From the NCBI GenBank assembly GCA_018806985.1, contig JADANN010000440.1:682001-746000 (forward strand): a DNA stretch of 64,000 nt, given 5' to 3'. Position numbers and translations under genes: made by a program. Numbering within the stretch: position 1 is the stretch's first letter; each line of letters starts with the position of its first letter. The DNA is from Angiostrongylus vasorum (Eukaryota > Nematoda > Chromadorea > Rhabditida > Metastrongylidae). The notes beneath the pieces are model-generated. The model did not search any database. It was not told the DNA's origin and saw only the letters and a program-made list of their open reading frames with translations. Shown one piece after another: positions 24,101-35,914 of the stretch.

Positions 24101-27100
24101 TTTGAAGTCCCACAACAAACAGCTCATAATCTTCGGTCGGCCCTTCGTTAAACTGCCAGTTACATTTGGAAAGGATTTCGTTCAGACTTTCTCGCCCGAT
24201 GACATGAATTCTTTTTCCATATTACGACTGAATAAAATCTCCGCGCAAAGATGGCGGTGATGGGAGCAAATAGAGAGTAGTGGGACTACCGATATGTCAA
24301 CTAGGCGCTACCTTCTATTAGTAAGGAAGTGGTCGGCCTTCGCATGTGTCCTACCGTTAACTGGCTTCCAAGTCCAATGGCAATCTTCCATCTAGTGCAC
24401 AAGTTTACATAAGTTTGTTACATAAACTCTTCATTCGGCTAACGTTTCGACGTCTTCGTCTTCTTCGGAGCCAATTGATCCGAGTCGATGGTCGTTCGCC
24501 CCCGTGATGCAGATCTTGGTAGTCGTGTCGAGTCAAATCTTCTTCAGTGGAGCACAAATTGAAAAAAAATGACGAATTGTAGTTGCAATAGGGTAAGGGG
24601 TAATAGCGCATTCGTTCCCCACCGCAGACACCTACAGTCCGGAGTTTTGCAAATATCTCAGCATCACTGAAGTGACAAATTGTAGTTGGAACAGAATGAT
24701 CACAAAAATGATAGATTGCAGTTACATGAAGATGAATACAAAAAGAGTGTTGCCACCGGGAACTTCAAAGCAGCTCACATTAGAGAGATTCAACGTTTTC
24801 AAAGGTAAAGCGTAAAGCGCAAAGCGCGTTGCTTGGGGCGCTGCTTGGGAACAAGATATGCATTCAGCTCCATTCGCAGCATAGTAAAGATTGTTGATGC
24901 ATATATGGCCATTGCAATAGCTCTAGGCGGCTTAGCCGTCTCTCAAACTTCTAGTTCTTGTCCTTATAAATAGGTGTGGTACCAATTTTCTTTACTCGAA
25001 GGGATAGCGAGCTTAGTTGTTCGAGGCGCAAAGCTGAAGATAACGTTAATAATTTCAACAAAAGTAATTTTTAATGCCTGATTTTGGTTTTCAGAGGGGC
25101 ATCACGGGCGAAGCGATCAAAACGCCGAATTGCATTGTAAACATCGAGCAGAGCGGCGGTAATGATTACTGGGGAATGATGAAAACACATCCGATCAACG
25201 AGATACTCAGGTGGATACGACAACTTCTATCAAATCTCATGCTATCATATTTTACCGTAAGGGAAACTTTTCAATCAATTCCATAGCGAATACCTTCTGC
25301 TTCCACCAAAGGTTAATCATTGCATCAGAAAATGCTATGATTGAGCTGTTGACAACGAAGAAACTCGTACAGAGCTAGTTCTATTTTTTCCGGCTTGATC
25401 AATGATAAACTCAATGACTCGAGGATATTTTTGATAAAGTAGAAGACGAGAAATATGATATTATTCTTATTTCAGAGCCCGATTGCATGATTTGGAAAGT
25501 ATGTTGAGAGCGATTATGGAATTGGAGAAGAAAACTGGTAAGTGCCACAACCTATTTTTCGGAGATCAATGAAGATTCAAATGTTTTCTGAGAACAGGTC
25601 TTCTTTTAGGGAAATAATCTTATTTAGGCGAGCAGTGTGCTATTTTGTATATCATGGATTTGACCGGTCTAAAGTTGGACCATAGATCTATGACCTTGAT
25701 TACAGGTTAGAACAATTCAGATCCTTTCCATTCAGTTATAAAATGTATCATGCGAAATAGCACAACGACATGATGGCGCGTGTGACGCAGTGGTCGGAGG
25801 CGCCCTGCAACACATAAGTGGAATCGATCCCCGCTCCCATGGCTCACCAAGCCTTCCATCCCTCTAGTGTCGACGAATTGGTACCAGACTTGTTTGGGAG
25901 GATAACAGCACTAGCTCGATACATCGGTAAGACACCGCGAGTCATTGTAAAGGCCAGATTTGCATTCAATCACCTCCAACGATGCTTGATGAAGTAGAAT
26001 GCATTGGCGTATCCCTCAGGGGTAGATGAACGTCGAGAGCATTATCCTTTTTATCCTTTATGTATAATAGGATAACATAATCAATTGCAGTCAGCAATAT
26101 AACATTACGCTATGGTGGTAATATAATATATTTTACCATGATATCGTAGGATCTATAATATACTACATTATACGAGTTTTTTTATAGTACTGTAGTTCCT
26201 TCCTACTAGAGCTTTTCTAAATGCAAACGGTATATGTTTTTTGTAACAATGTTCTACCGTAACGCAACATTTGAGCCTCATTACTTTGCTTTTTTCCTAG
26301 CTAATCAAAAAACATTTTTTGTTGGGCGATTGCTGATTCCACTGATCCATAGAAAACTAGCTGAGAGACAGGCGAAACGAAGAACTTGCATGGTGCGGTG
26401 GTGAACGTATTATCCCCCGGAAAGGGTGATTTCGCGTTCGTTCACCACCCCCAAACACCTACGGTCCAGAGTTTTGCAAATATCTCGGCACCATTGCGGT
26501 TGTATCACACGTAATAACCCGCCAATAAAAAGAGTGGAAGCCAGCAAATAAAAAGTTAACATTGTCATTTCAAAAGCGTTTTAAAAATATATGGGTGAAC
26601 ACAACTTCATTTTCAATCCTCATCTGAAAGGGATGAAAATATTCTCGTGAGCTCACAAATGAATTGCATTTTTGCACAAACTTTTGTTTTGTTAATGAAA
26701 AGAATCCATCTTAACTATATTTTTTCCAGGTGGATTAGCTTCAATCTCAGCTTTCATGGCTGAACACTATGTGGAGATGGTGCACAGTTTTGTACTCGTT
26801 AACGTGCCAAGCTTTATTAGTGTAATATGGTATTTTTATAATACTTTTAGAGAGATAAACACCGTGTAAATTTTTAATGAGAATACTATGCACAGTCTTT
26901 TCTGATAGAACTAGCTGAGGGACAGGCGATACGAAGGACCCGCATGGTGTGGTGGTGAACGCGTTAGCCCCCGGAAAGGGAAAAGCGGGTTCGTTTCCCA
27001 CCGCAAACACCTCCGGTCCGGAATTTTGCAGATATCTCAGCATCATTGTGGTTGTTTCACAAATAATACCCTACCGTGAAAACATGTAAAAGACAGTAAA

Positions 27101-30100
27101 TAAGAAACTCAACATTGTGAACTGTGCATAGTGCAGTATACCGGAGTTGATAGAATAAGGAAGAGCGCGCCATTTGAATAGTAATTTTTGCTGTATTATT
27201 ATCTTATACTATGAAGAAGTACAAAATCAGGTTTTCCAGCGTGTTTGCAAAGATGAAGATGACATTCTCGCGAATTAGATGACAAGAGTTTTTAAGCGCC
27301 CGAGGAGGGCAGTAGTCTCGCGAATTAGATGACAAGAGTTTTTAAGCGCCCGAGGAGGGCAGTAGTCTCGCGAATTAGATGACAAGAGTTTTTTAAGCGC
27401 CCGAGGAGGGCACTAGTTCAGAAGCATGCCCTAATGCAGTTAGATCTGACAGCTAGAACTTTTGAAGTGCTCTAGTGAGAATGTGGCTCACGGTCTCCTA
27501 TACACAGATATCTTCTTCGAAATTCGGACATTTCGTGATATCACATATGACCAAATGCAGGAGATTCCCACCCATCCTGTTCAGTGAGAAGGACCAAGCA
27601 CATGAATCGTCTGCTCTTGGTCTTGAAGCTTTGGAAAAACGATTGCATGGGAAAAGTCGAATGTTTTGTTGCAATCTTAAACTTCCTCTGTTCATAACGC
27701 TACTTAACTAGAAAAAGTCAAAAGGGTGGTTACTGAAAATAAGTTTTTTTTGGCAATTCAGAAACAACTCATAAGCTAATATGTTTTTCTACTAATGTGA
27801 GGAAACTGTGTCTTTTCTTTTCAGGACCGTCGCTCGTCCATTGTTACCTGAGAGAACTCGCAATAAAGTGAATATTCTCGGTTCAAATTGGAAAGAGGAT
27901 ATATTGAAACTAGCCGATGGAAAATGTCTTCCCGCATATTGGAATGACGAAGGTCAAGATGGGGTGGGAAATATTTTAATCACTTATTTCTCGCGTTCTT
28001 GTGCAAAGTTTTTTACTAGCGCATTCTGAAAGTGCTGAAGAACAGCCATGTATGAAAACATCTTCAATATAAACTGAAAATTTTTTAAAAGGATTTGTAA
28101 CATTTTCATCATTACAAGCAACTATGTAGGTAAATAAATTTGTTACTTCCACACATGAAACAGGGAACTCAAAACCGAAACGAAATTCGTATTACTCAAC
28201 ATAAAAAAGAACTAGAAGGGCGCGTGTAGCGCAGTGGTTGGAGGGGCCACTGCGACACACACCTGGAATCGATCCCCGCGCCCACGGCCCACCAAGCCTT
28301 CCATCCCTCCGGGGTCGGCAAATTGGTACCAGACTTATCTGGGAGGATAGCAGCAATGGCTCATCGGTAGGCCACCGCGAGTCATTATTGTAAAGATCAA
28401 AGATGCATTCAATCACCTCCAACGATACTTAATGAAGTCGAATGCATGGCGATCCCTCAGGGATTGATCAACGCCGACAGCTTTATCCTTTATCCTTTAA
28501 AAATGACTAGAAAGCTGTGAAAAATCGGCACTGCCATAACAATTAATAGAACACTTCGTTTAGAAAAAAAGTAGAAAATGTTAAAACTACCTAGAATTCA
28601 AAGAGTCACATGTTAGGCATTATCACCAGAACTCTGTGAAAACACCAATAAGCTAGGGTCTGAACTCGTTGATCATCGCAAAAAATACTACACAATGTAT
28701 TTCAGCCCTTTCTGGCTTCGATAGAACGAGGATTAAGCTATTCTCCTCAAGCCTACTACAAGGGAGAAATTCCAGCGAACGCGAAAAGCATCCGTATTCC
28801 CGCCGGAAAGAGCGGGCATGTTGACGTCGAAGCAAAAGAGGTAATTGAATTGATCCACAGTGCAATATACGTACTAAGACGAAATAGAGTGAAATACAAC
28901 CACAGGGTTACTGAGATATGACCAAAACCCAGTAGGGTTTCGAACCCCGTCACCATCGTCACCGATGGCTTCCGTGCTATTTACCACACCAAGCGAGGCC
29001 TTTGCTTCGTATTTCTCTCGGTCAGTTTTTTTTTAAACTCTAGCGGTGCTATCAGCAATAATTCGTCAACTGGAAGGGAATGGTTCCCAAGTTTCTTTCA
29101 TATCTCAGCATCCTTATGGCTGTGTTTCACATCGTACCCTGCCATGAAAAAAACGACAGGCAACAGAAAAAATTTGCGGTGAAATGAGTTTAAAAACACT
29201 AGAAAACCGAAATTACTTTACTTTTTTCGAAGTTTGTGAAGTGATGCGGCCGATATGACAAAGCACTTAACCAAACAAAAACAGCACCTTTTCCTGTTAG
29301 TTGTGCAAAAACGCCCAAGGGAAAAAACCATCTTGGCCCTTAACGTGGAAATTCAAGAAGAGACTTCAGCATGTAAAAAGCACTTTTTGTTTTTGAAGAA
29401 TACTCGTCTGAAATGGGAGATTCATTCCAATGGACACTTTTCATGGACCATCTATGAAGTGAATGAAGAGAAAGAATCGTGTGATCTTACGGAAATGAAG
29501 ACGGTTTATCCACTTATAAACGTAAGTTACGTAATAACAGAGGTCGTTTGTTATACTCAGGTGATAAATTTTATCAGTGGGATAACATTATAGTTCATAG
29601 GACAAGAAATGCACTAAATAACGATGATTTAAGCTTAAAAAATAAGTTAGTAGCTGATTCATGTAGATTGACAGATGTAAGCCAATTTGTTGGCTTTGTT
29701 CAACTAATTTGGAATGGCACCTTGTGTATTCGACAGCTGAGATTCAGCCGAAGAGCCCAGCAAGATCCCTTTCACAATAGTTATTCATCACTAGAAAAGC
29801 TTAAGATGAAGTTGGTTGTAAATGTAATAGTTATGCGAGTATCACTCAAGGTTGTACATTCCGGTGCACAGGGATTCCGTTGTTACTTCGCAGCCAAGCG
29901 TCGGTGCACAACATAGCCGGAATTTGGCCAAAGGAACACAACGAAATCACTTCATTTCCATTTCTTATACCATTCGACTTTTCTAAACCACATTTTCTTC
30001 ACTTTCCCTTATTTCGTCTTCTTTATTCTTATAAATTTGGAGTGGATGTCGTGATTTCAAGAAAACTGACCCGATTATATAACTTTTCAGAAGATTCCTG

Positions 30101-30237
30101 GCCCCACAATGGTACCGTTGCTGGATTCGATGGCTGTGCCAAAGACCGGTGTCTACCGGCTTTGGTTCGGCAATCAGCACGCATGGTTTCATTCTTTGAC
30201 CGTCAAATATATAGTTGAAGTCGTAGATGAACATTAA
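21165..30237 (+). CDS. CRAL-TRIO (SEC14-like) plus GOLD domain protein, ten exons
   Basis: Exons: 21165-21227, 21542-21718, 25095-25210, 25476-25537, 25628-25705, 26730-26829, 27825-27963, 28706-28840, 29399-29521, 30091-30237. They sum to 1140 bases (379 aa plus stop) with all phases compatible. Residues 1-80 form the CRAL-TRIO N-terminal helices (YYDTDFNLLRWLKGHDYNLD). Residues 81-245 are the lipid-binding SEC14 fold (ILYIMDLTGL, FMAEHYVEMVHSFVLVNVPS, then ARPLLPERTRNKVNIL). Residues 280-379 form a GOLD beta-sandwich (RLKWEIHSNGHFSWTIYEV, YRLWFGNQHAWFHSLTVKY). The layout fits the nematode CTG family (ctg-1/ctg-2 type). These proteins are expected to act in the cytosol in lipid handling or Golgi-membrane traffic, which is known for the family and not shown here. 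The exon 9 acceptor (TTTTTGAAG) and exon 7 donor (GGG|GTGGGA) are atypical but keep frame. Introns carry a LINE, SINEs and a minisatellite. Confidence 0.9.
21994..22280 (-). repeat. Family A tRNA-like SINE, copy 3
   Basis: Reverse orientation in intron 2 of the CRAL-TRIO gene. Tail GGATGAAAGGATAAAGCTCT at the left, head CACTGCGCTACACATGCCCC at the right. Confidence 0.85.
22540..24390 (-). mobile_element. Decayed RTE/BovB-type LINE, antisense in intron 2 of the CRAL-TRIO gene
   Basis: Read on the minus strand from 24390 down. An endonuclease tail (TNRR..LVDISVVP near 24330) comes first. Then follows the RT start (KGTATGPGDITADFF near 23670, corresponding to a T-A-P-G-P-D motif), the GDTISPKLFSAALQWIMRS block near 23100, and the C-terminal CYPPETFCDTSTTSR..SRLRD-like region at 22561-22800. 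Stops and frameshifts interrupt each block and the FADD catalytic box is not intact, so it is not functional. Confidence 0.78.
24415..24560 (-). repeat. Family D repeat with CTGANGA-like motif, copy 5
   Basis: The minus strand reads CCGAAGA, A, stem GACG/CGTC with AAGA loop, GAAACGTTAGCCGAAT. The first T of the core is changed to C. Confidence 0.5.
24588..24672 (+). repeat. Family B repeat fragment, copy 5
   Basis: It keeps GGTAATAGCGCATTCGTTCC..GGAGTTTTGCAAATATCTCA only. The 5' half is missing. Confidence 0.65.
25774..26062 (+). repeat. Family A tRNA-like SINE, copy 4
   Basis: Head GGCGCGTGTGACGCAGTGGT, B-box-like GAATCGATCCCCGC, tail TTATCCTTTTTATCCTTTAT. It lies in intron 5 of the CRAL-TRIO gene, 69 bases after the exon 5 donor. 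Confidence 0.88.
26350..26545 (+). repeat. Family B tRNA-like repeat, copy 6
   Basis: In intron 5 of the CRAL-TRIO gene. Hallmarks are AACTAGCTGAGAGACAGGCG, CCCGGAAAGGGTGAT and TTTTGCAAATATCTCGGCA. Confidence 0.8.
26908..27080 (+). repeat. Family B tRNA-like repeat, copy 7
   Basis: In intron 6 of the CRAL-TRIO gene. It keeps GGTGGTGAACGCGTTAGCCC and GCAGATATCTCAGCATCATT. Confidence 0.8.
27266..27416 (+). repeat. Minisatellite: three copies of a 50-base unit
   Basis: The unit begins TCTCGCGAATTAGATGACAA and ends GCGCCCGAGGAGGGCAGTAG. Copies lie at 27266-27315, 27316-27365 and 27366-27416. The first two are identical. The third has one extra T in its T-run and CACTAG at the end. There are no spacers, so it is not a CRISPR array. 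It is in intron 6 of the CRAL-TRIO gene. Confidence 0.9.
28218..28499 (+). repeat. Family A tRNA-like SINE, copy 5
   Basis: In intron 7 of the CRAL-TRIO gene. Head GGCGCGTGTAGCGCAGTGGT, tail CTTTATCCTTTATCCTTTAA. Confidence 0.88.
28920..29150 (-). repeat. Family B-like tRNA-derived repeat, copy 8
   Basis: In intron 8 of the CRAL-TRIO gene. It contains GTAGGGTTTCGAACCCC, which read on either strand is a B-box-like TTCGAA palindrome, and ends with CATCGTACCCTGCCATGAAA as in other family B copies. Confidence 0.6.
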
Positions 30238-30383
30238 TAGTGCGACTTTATACTAAAGTGTTAACGTTGAAACACTTTATTATTTAATCTTACTCAAAAG
30301 CTTATGAGCTGCTGAACGTCATTCCGTCTTATCAACTGTTTTCAATTCAGATAGAAACCCTATTAACTCGCAAGAATATAATC

Positions 30384-30389
30384 AATAAA
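30384..30389 (+). terminator. Polyadenylation signal AATAAA
   Basis: First AATAAA after the CRAL-TRIO gene stop, 147 bases downstream of the TAA. Confidence 0.55.
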
Positions 30390-31284
30390 ATATAAGCTAT
30401 AGAAGTGAACACAGCAAGCTTTTCAACTTCACGAAGATTATCGTGATTGCTAGTGGAAATGGGGGTCTTCGAGTCAGTTCTCGGCACCTTATGATCACTA
30501 GCTTTGAGCAGAATGTTCGACTTCGCAGAAAGTTGCCACGCGGGTCTTTCTCGTAGTTGTCGCAGGGCAACACCTCAAATTTGGGTAACTAAACCGTTTA
30601 TGACAATAGTGATGCAAGAGTAAGAATATGTGAACATCGGTTAACAATACAGGCTGCAATGTGGTACCATGACCAGCAAGTGAGGGTAAGACTGGTTAGT
30701 AGCTCTGCTATAGGCTAGTGAAACAGTACTATGCGCATATAGAATACATGACAGCAAAGTTAATATACAATAGTGACCAAGTACATCAAGAGTTCAGACC
30801 TTGGGTTGACTATATGGCGTGTCACACATGATGAACAGAGGGCCCTAACGAGACGAATTACGATACTGATTCACGGGGCTACTTAAAAGACAATAAGACG
30901 AAAGAATAGTAACTATTCTGGCAATAGTTGCTATAAAGACCGCCGAATTATCTCTACCGGGTAGTACAGATAGGCTACAAGCGGAAGTTTGAGTAAAGCT
31001 AGAACAACATAACGTAAAAGAGTTGTAGTCAATCTATGCACAACTGATACATATTCTAGAAATTGACCGTGTGTGACTAAATTACAAGAAACAACTAGGG
31101 AAAATGGCAAAACCATACACACTAAGATCGATGGAAATATTAGAAATGCAAAACTTATTCGGTACATTAGACATTCAATGACTCTGAAGTGCATAAGTAG
31201 TGACTCTATCTGTCTTTCCTGCCCAGCAGACTTGGAAGTGAGCTCTTACAGCTCACGGGATAAGAAGGCGTCTGCTTCCTTGTG
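30390..31284. other. Intergenic, nothing recognised
   Basis: No splice-consistent exon, no member of repeat families A-E and no RNA gene was seen between the CRAL-TRIO gene and the family C copy. Confidence 0.45.
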
Positions 31285-31520
31285 TACTTGATACTTAATA
31301 CTTGAATGGCCCGTCCTCACTGGTTGTGCGGGCCCCAGCATCATCACCATTTTTTTTGAAAATTTGCTGGTTAAGCAATTATGGTTCCCTGGAATCCCTG
31401 GGATCAGCCTGGCCAAAGTCTGCCCCAGGTCTTCACCACCACAGGCATTCGCAGCCCTTGTGGATCAGAGGGAGATTTGCGACTTTGAGACCAGGACGGT
31501 GGTTGATCCTGGTAACGAAC
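31285..31520 (+). repeat. Family C interspersed repeat, copy 3, 3'-truncated
   Basis: It starts with TACTTGATACTTAATACTTG..GGCCCGTCCTCACTGG and stops after CAGGACGGTGGTTGATCCTG. The distal 150 bases of the family are missing. Confidence 0.75.
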
Positions 31521-31969
31521 AACAACGTGTGTATTTCAAAGCACAACTCATTCATATGTAGTTCCTAATCATTTGATTGCACCGACACTACTAGGAATAG
31601 GAGCCTTTTGGTTGAATCCACATGCAAAATCCAAGAATGAACATGATCGCTTCAGGATCGCCAGGAAGAAGAACAAATCAACAATGAGTTATTGAATCAT
31701 CCTAGAGAAAATCACGCTAAATAATAAGAGGTGTAAAACACAACAAAGCCGGCTAAAATAATAGTGCTACGAAACCGACGCATCAAAGGAGGACACCGGC
31801 TGGCATAGACTGAGAAATTTCGTCATACACAAAATGTTAGGGACATTCTAATAGAATGCGCCACACATATAGGGAAAATCGCTGCCTATCGCTTGAATGT
31901 TGCTCGTGAATTCCTTGATACTACTATGGTGCTCCTCGTGGAGGCAGCTTTTCATGGTGGAATGAAGTT

Positions 31970-32080
31970 TTTGTGTGCATGTGGGTGTGTGTGCGTGTAT
32001 CGGCATATGTATCGGTATGTATGTATCTTTGCATGCATTTATGTGTGTATATATGCATATATAAATGAACGCGCGAATAC
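31970..32080. repeat. GT/TATG-rich low-complexity tract
   Basis: Alternating purine-pyrimidine sequence (GTGTGTGTGCGTG, then TATGTATG, then TATATATGCATATATA), prone to left-handed DNA. It lies just past the 3' end of the minus-strand gene. Open frames on both strands here are artefacts of composition. Confidence 0.8.
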
Positions 32081-32150
32081 TTCGTTTCAAATAGACTCAG
32101 TACTATATACAGTACACAAGTCCGTGTGCACACAATTGACATGCCTCTCA

Positions 32151-32156
32151 TTTATT
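32151..32156 (-). terminator. Polyadenylation signal AATAAA (minus strand)
   Basis: TTTATT on the + strand, 18 bases beyond the stop of the minus-strand gene, implying a very short 3' UTR. Confidence 0.6.
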
Positions 32157-32173
32157 CAAACAAAACAAAACAT

Positions 32174-35133
32174 CTACGAAATATCCGCTAGAATTGTCAA
32201 TGTGTTGACCTCATCGGTTAGATTTCCGATCAACTCCGATAACGGGCGTTGGAGATCGGGAACAGAGAGTGGGAATGTAGTGTCATTCTCACGTCCAACG
32301 GCGTAAGCAAGACGAGGCGAGAAATTTCCACTGGAAATGTTCAGTTGTTTTCTGGACCATATCGCAAGGACAATGCAAGCAATAAAACGAATGCGACTGC
32401 TTTCTGGTAGTGTTCTGTATGGATATCGGTAGGAGCAGTCCTTCACGTACCGGTGGATACTTGTGGTTTCATCTCGAAAATACTCGATAACCTCCATCAG
32501 TGTTGTTTCTAATGCAAACTCAAATCTCATTGTCGATTGTGCTCTGGAAGAAGCAACAAAAATGATTATCGGTTGCTGATGGAAATTACCGGTTTACAGC
32601 GTATTACGGGAAAAGTCGACTTTCTGTTTGTTTTCTTATGAGAGTAGTTTGCAAACCTTCCATCTATATTCCGATGAAACAACACGAAGCGTACGTTCAC
32701 CAAGTAGATGCATTTCCCCCCCGAATGATAGCTGCGTTCGTACGACGAACTCCCCATCTGAAAGCTTGAAGAAGTTTTCATCTGTGGAAGAACCTCTTTA
32801 ATAGATTTTAAACGACGGCGTTGGGAATAAAATTAGAAAGATCGTCGTAGAAACCGCTACTAGATGAAACCTGCTGATTTTTGCTGTGAACTTGCTTTAT
32901 TAATAGTTAATTAATTATTGCTTTTGTATGAGAATATTGTGAACTTAGGTTTTTTACGTCTATAAGTACTTATGGCTTTTATATAAAGTAAGGACTGTAA
33001 ATGAGGAATAGCTCTACTACTGCTACTTGAGGAAGTTTAACTCACAAAGAACGAACGTTTTACCTTTTTTAAAGTTACTTGAGTAGGTAAAATTCCCACC
33101 GGAAAAGCCACAACAGGTTGATCCAGCAGTAATAAATTCGAAATTTAAGCCTAGCCATAGTGACTTAACCTTTATTTATTACCTATTCTTTCTTAGTAGC
33201 GGGTTACTATGTAAAACACAACCACAAGGACGCTACATAAGCAAAACTCGTAACCCTATCTGGGAATCGAACCCACGATACCGGTGACTCATGCGTCACT
33301 CCCACACAAACCGAAGCCCTTGCTTTGCTTTTCTCACAGTCATTTCTTCACCCTAGTGGTTCTATCGGCGATTAACGGTCAACAGAAATAATCTGTAGAG
33401 CACAATGCAGCATTGAAAACAGTGAAAGCTGAAGCCACATTCTAAATCACAATGTTTTAACTTTTATTTACTGCCTATTCTTTCTTCATGACGGGCCAAT
33501 ATGTGTAGTATAACGACAAGGGTGCTTAGACATGAGTAGGACCCAGAAACTCAGTTGGCCTTTCAACACACGACTACACTTCCGGGGGGACTCTCGTGGG
33601 AAAAGAATAGGCTGTAAATAAAAGTTAAGACATCAAGATTTCGGCTGTAGCTTCAGCTTAGCTACGTTCAATACCAATATGTGCTTCCGAAACCATTTCT
33701 ATTGGTGATTGATTACTGACAGCACCGGTGAAGTAAAAAATGTGGCTGAGAGAAAGGCAGTGCAAGGGCCTGGGAGGATAATCCCGGGTTTGAAGCCTAA
33801 CTGATGCCCCCCCAGTTTTGCTCTGATCTCAGCATCCTTGTGATTATCTATAGTGAAGCATACCTGTTCACTCTCACTACCAGAAGAACAGGGGGAGATT
33901 GTGTAAGTCTCCCTATGAATCCCGTTCCTGAGTGAACTCGACTGTTCTTGAAGTAGAGCTGAAGAAGTTTGGAATTACCCACGATTAGGGGACGATTTCA
34001 CACGATTGAAATCTAACTGTAGTTTAATGTCGTACGACTTTATTCCATTTCAGAAATTAGTCGAGCTTCTATAAATCGGACCCTCCAACATCAATAGAAA
34101 GACGTTCTCTACCCCCATCGATAAACACTCCCCTGCACCAGCTTTTTTTCCAACTTTTAAATTATTTAAGACGAAGTCATTACTAATGTTTTAGTCATTA
34201 CATACCGGCCAAATTTTCATCTTCATTTTCTGGATGAACTTCAACTGAGTACTCGTAGAGGTACTTGCCTAAATAGTTCAAGTAAAAAATCATATGGTTC
34301 ATCATTTTAAAATATTACGGAGCCAAAGCTTGTTATCATTTTAATCACGTTTAACGCATGGCAAAGATCCTCGACTTACACCGTCAACAACGCTTTTGAA
34401 ACTGTTGGTATTTGTTGGAAGCGTCCACGAAAAACACTCAGAATCTACGACTTTAACAAACTTCATAGGAAACGCACCGATTACGTCGACCAATGACTGC
34501 GTGTGGTTAAAACCTGGGAACGTCGTGAGGCGAAAACCTCATGATATGGAGAAGTGCACTCGCATTCAGGATGCCAATGAGGAGAGAAGACGACAGATTC
34601 TCAAGTCACTGTTGAGCCCATACATGAGCACGGCCACAAGACAGCGAAGAGGAGGAAGGAATTGATGGGGTACGTACGACATAGCGACTAATCGTCTAAG
34701 TACTTAAGCTTTGTGGGCTGCGAAGTGTGCTGTATTCACTTCACCCAAACTATTTCCCTTGAATGTCGTTCAGTCAAAATTAAGGACAACCCAGCCTACT
34801 GTATTACCATATTTTAGTTTTACCCACTGTACTTGCACTTGTTACGGTTTGTTTTCATGATCCCTCGTACAGGAATCTCAAGTGTATTAGTCAAGTGCAT
34901 ACATGACGTAGGTCAAACAAAGTTAAATAGAGGCTTAATCGTCCATCATGTAAGCATAACATGCAGCATAATTTTTTGTCGACCTCCTATTAGCTTATCA
35001 ATGAAAGAATAGGTGTTAAAACATACCGCTCTTTTGTTTCGTGCACTTCAAATCTGTGCTAAGAACCTGGACTTTCCCGAGCATTTTCGTCAGAAACGGT
35101 GCCGATAAATCCTCAGCACTGAAGCTTTGTTTT
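32174..35133 (-). CDS. Unrecognised protein, at least five exons, N-terminus not found
   Basis: Exons in transcript order on the minus strand: 35133-35027, 34513-34382, 34268-34206, 32781-32657 and 32518-32174 (or 32543-32174). The first four all join in phase 1. The pieces read KQSFSAEDLSAPFLTKMLGK.., FNHTQSLVDVIGAFPMKFVK.., KYLYEYSVEVHPENEDENLA, then ENFFKLSDGEFVVRTQLSFG.., and finally a 115-codon exon with a hydrophobic patch (IRFIACIVLAIWS) and NISSG, NDTTF and NLTDE N-glycosylation sequons. About 257 aa are visible. The best acceptor for the last exon (CTTCCAG) is out of phase. A weaker TTTGAG at 32519 keeps the frame (..SSEYRWK joined to FALETTLMEV..). The first visible exon starts in mid-codon, so upstream exons are missing. 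I do not recognise the family. Sequons suggest, but do not prove, an extracellular or lumenal protein. Confidence 0.65.
33170..33860 (-). repeat. Two diverged tRNA-like repeats related to family B
   Basis: The first has a perfect B box on the minus strand (GGTTCGATTCCC, near 33270) and lies in the intron between exons 3 and 4 of the minus-strand gene. The second starts with a similar TTTTATTTACTGCCTATTCT at 33467. Neither folds into a complete tRNA cloverleaf that I can draw. Confidence 0.5.
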
Positions 35134-35235
35134 CTGAAATCTTTAGATATTTGTAAAGCATTATAACGACTACAGAGCCATGCTGTATCTTATGCAACTG
35201 ACCATAATACTCAACATGTAAAAGCATTACAACTA

Positions 35236-35470
35236 CGGGGTGCATGTAGCACACAGATCAGAAGTGTTGTGCAGTGCTAACATAGTCGTTGGTTCGATTC
35301 AGCACTCCTACTGACTAACCACGAACCTTCTGCTTTCAGGATGGACGAGTTGGCACCAGACTTATGAGCAAGGTTAAAACCATTGACTTTATAGAACGGC
35401 AGGTGAAAGCAAGCCATTGTATGAAACAAATATCTATTGAGTTATCTCTATAATGCTTAATGAATTCATT
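35236..35470 (+). repeat. Degenerate family A-like SINE
   Basis: It keeps GTTGGTTCGATTCAGCACTCC (B-box region), GACTAACCACGAACCTTCTG and GGCACCAGACTTATGAGCAA. The head and tail are diverged. Confidence 0.5.
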
Positions 35471-35914
35471 GACGCTTTCTCTTTTAATCTTCTGCACTGG
35501 TTTGAATCATCGTCAACTCCATTTTCTTTACAGAGTCCGGTTATCAATACACTGAAGGAATAGCAAGGCTGGGCACACTTGAGGGAGAGATCAATTCCGA
35601 AACTTCTTCATCGTTTGTACATACTATGTTGGGAAAGTAGAGCAAGGAGAAATTGTTATACCGTCCAGATGATTCTGGTCTTAGGATCTTATGAACTGGA
35701 TTGAACTTGTTACGATATTGTCATCACTACTTCCCGCATCAATGCACAAGAAACATGAAAACAGTAACTCCACCTTACTGCTGTCATCGTGCGACCGTCT
35801 TTGAAGAAGCTTGAATTATAATGAAATCATGCCGATTTTGATGTTCTCATAGTGAAGGATGTGATATTTATCAACACTCTCGTATCATCACTGAATTCGA
35901 ATAAACAAACAAAA

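Noticed and set aside
31893..32306. 137-codon plus-strand frame
   Set aside because: It covers a GT/TATG low-complexity tract and the complement of the last exon of the minus-strand gene.
33250..33320. Apparent tRNA gene (perfect GGTTCGATTCCC on the minus strand)
   Set aside because: No complete cloverleaf or acceptor stem can be drawn, and the sequence continues as a dispersed repeat. It is a tRNA-derived repeat.
34396..34665. Plus-strand frame of 89 codons
   Set aside because: It overlaps, in antisense, a minus-strand exon (34382-34513) whose phase and protein character fit a five-exon chain. The plus frame has no such context.
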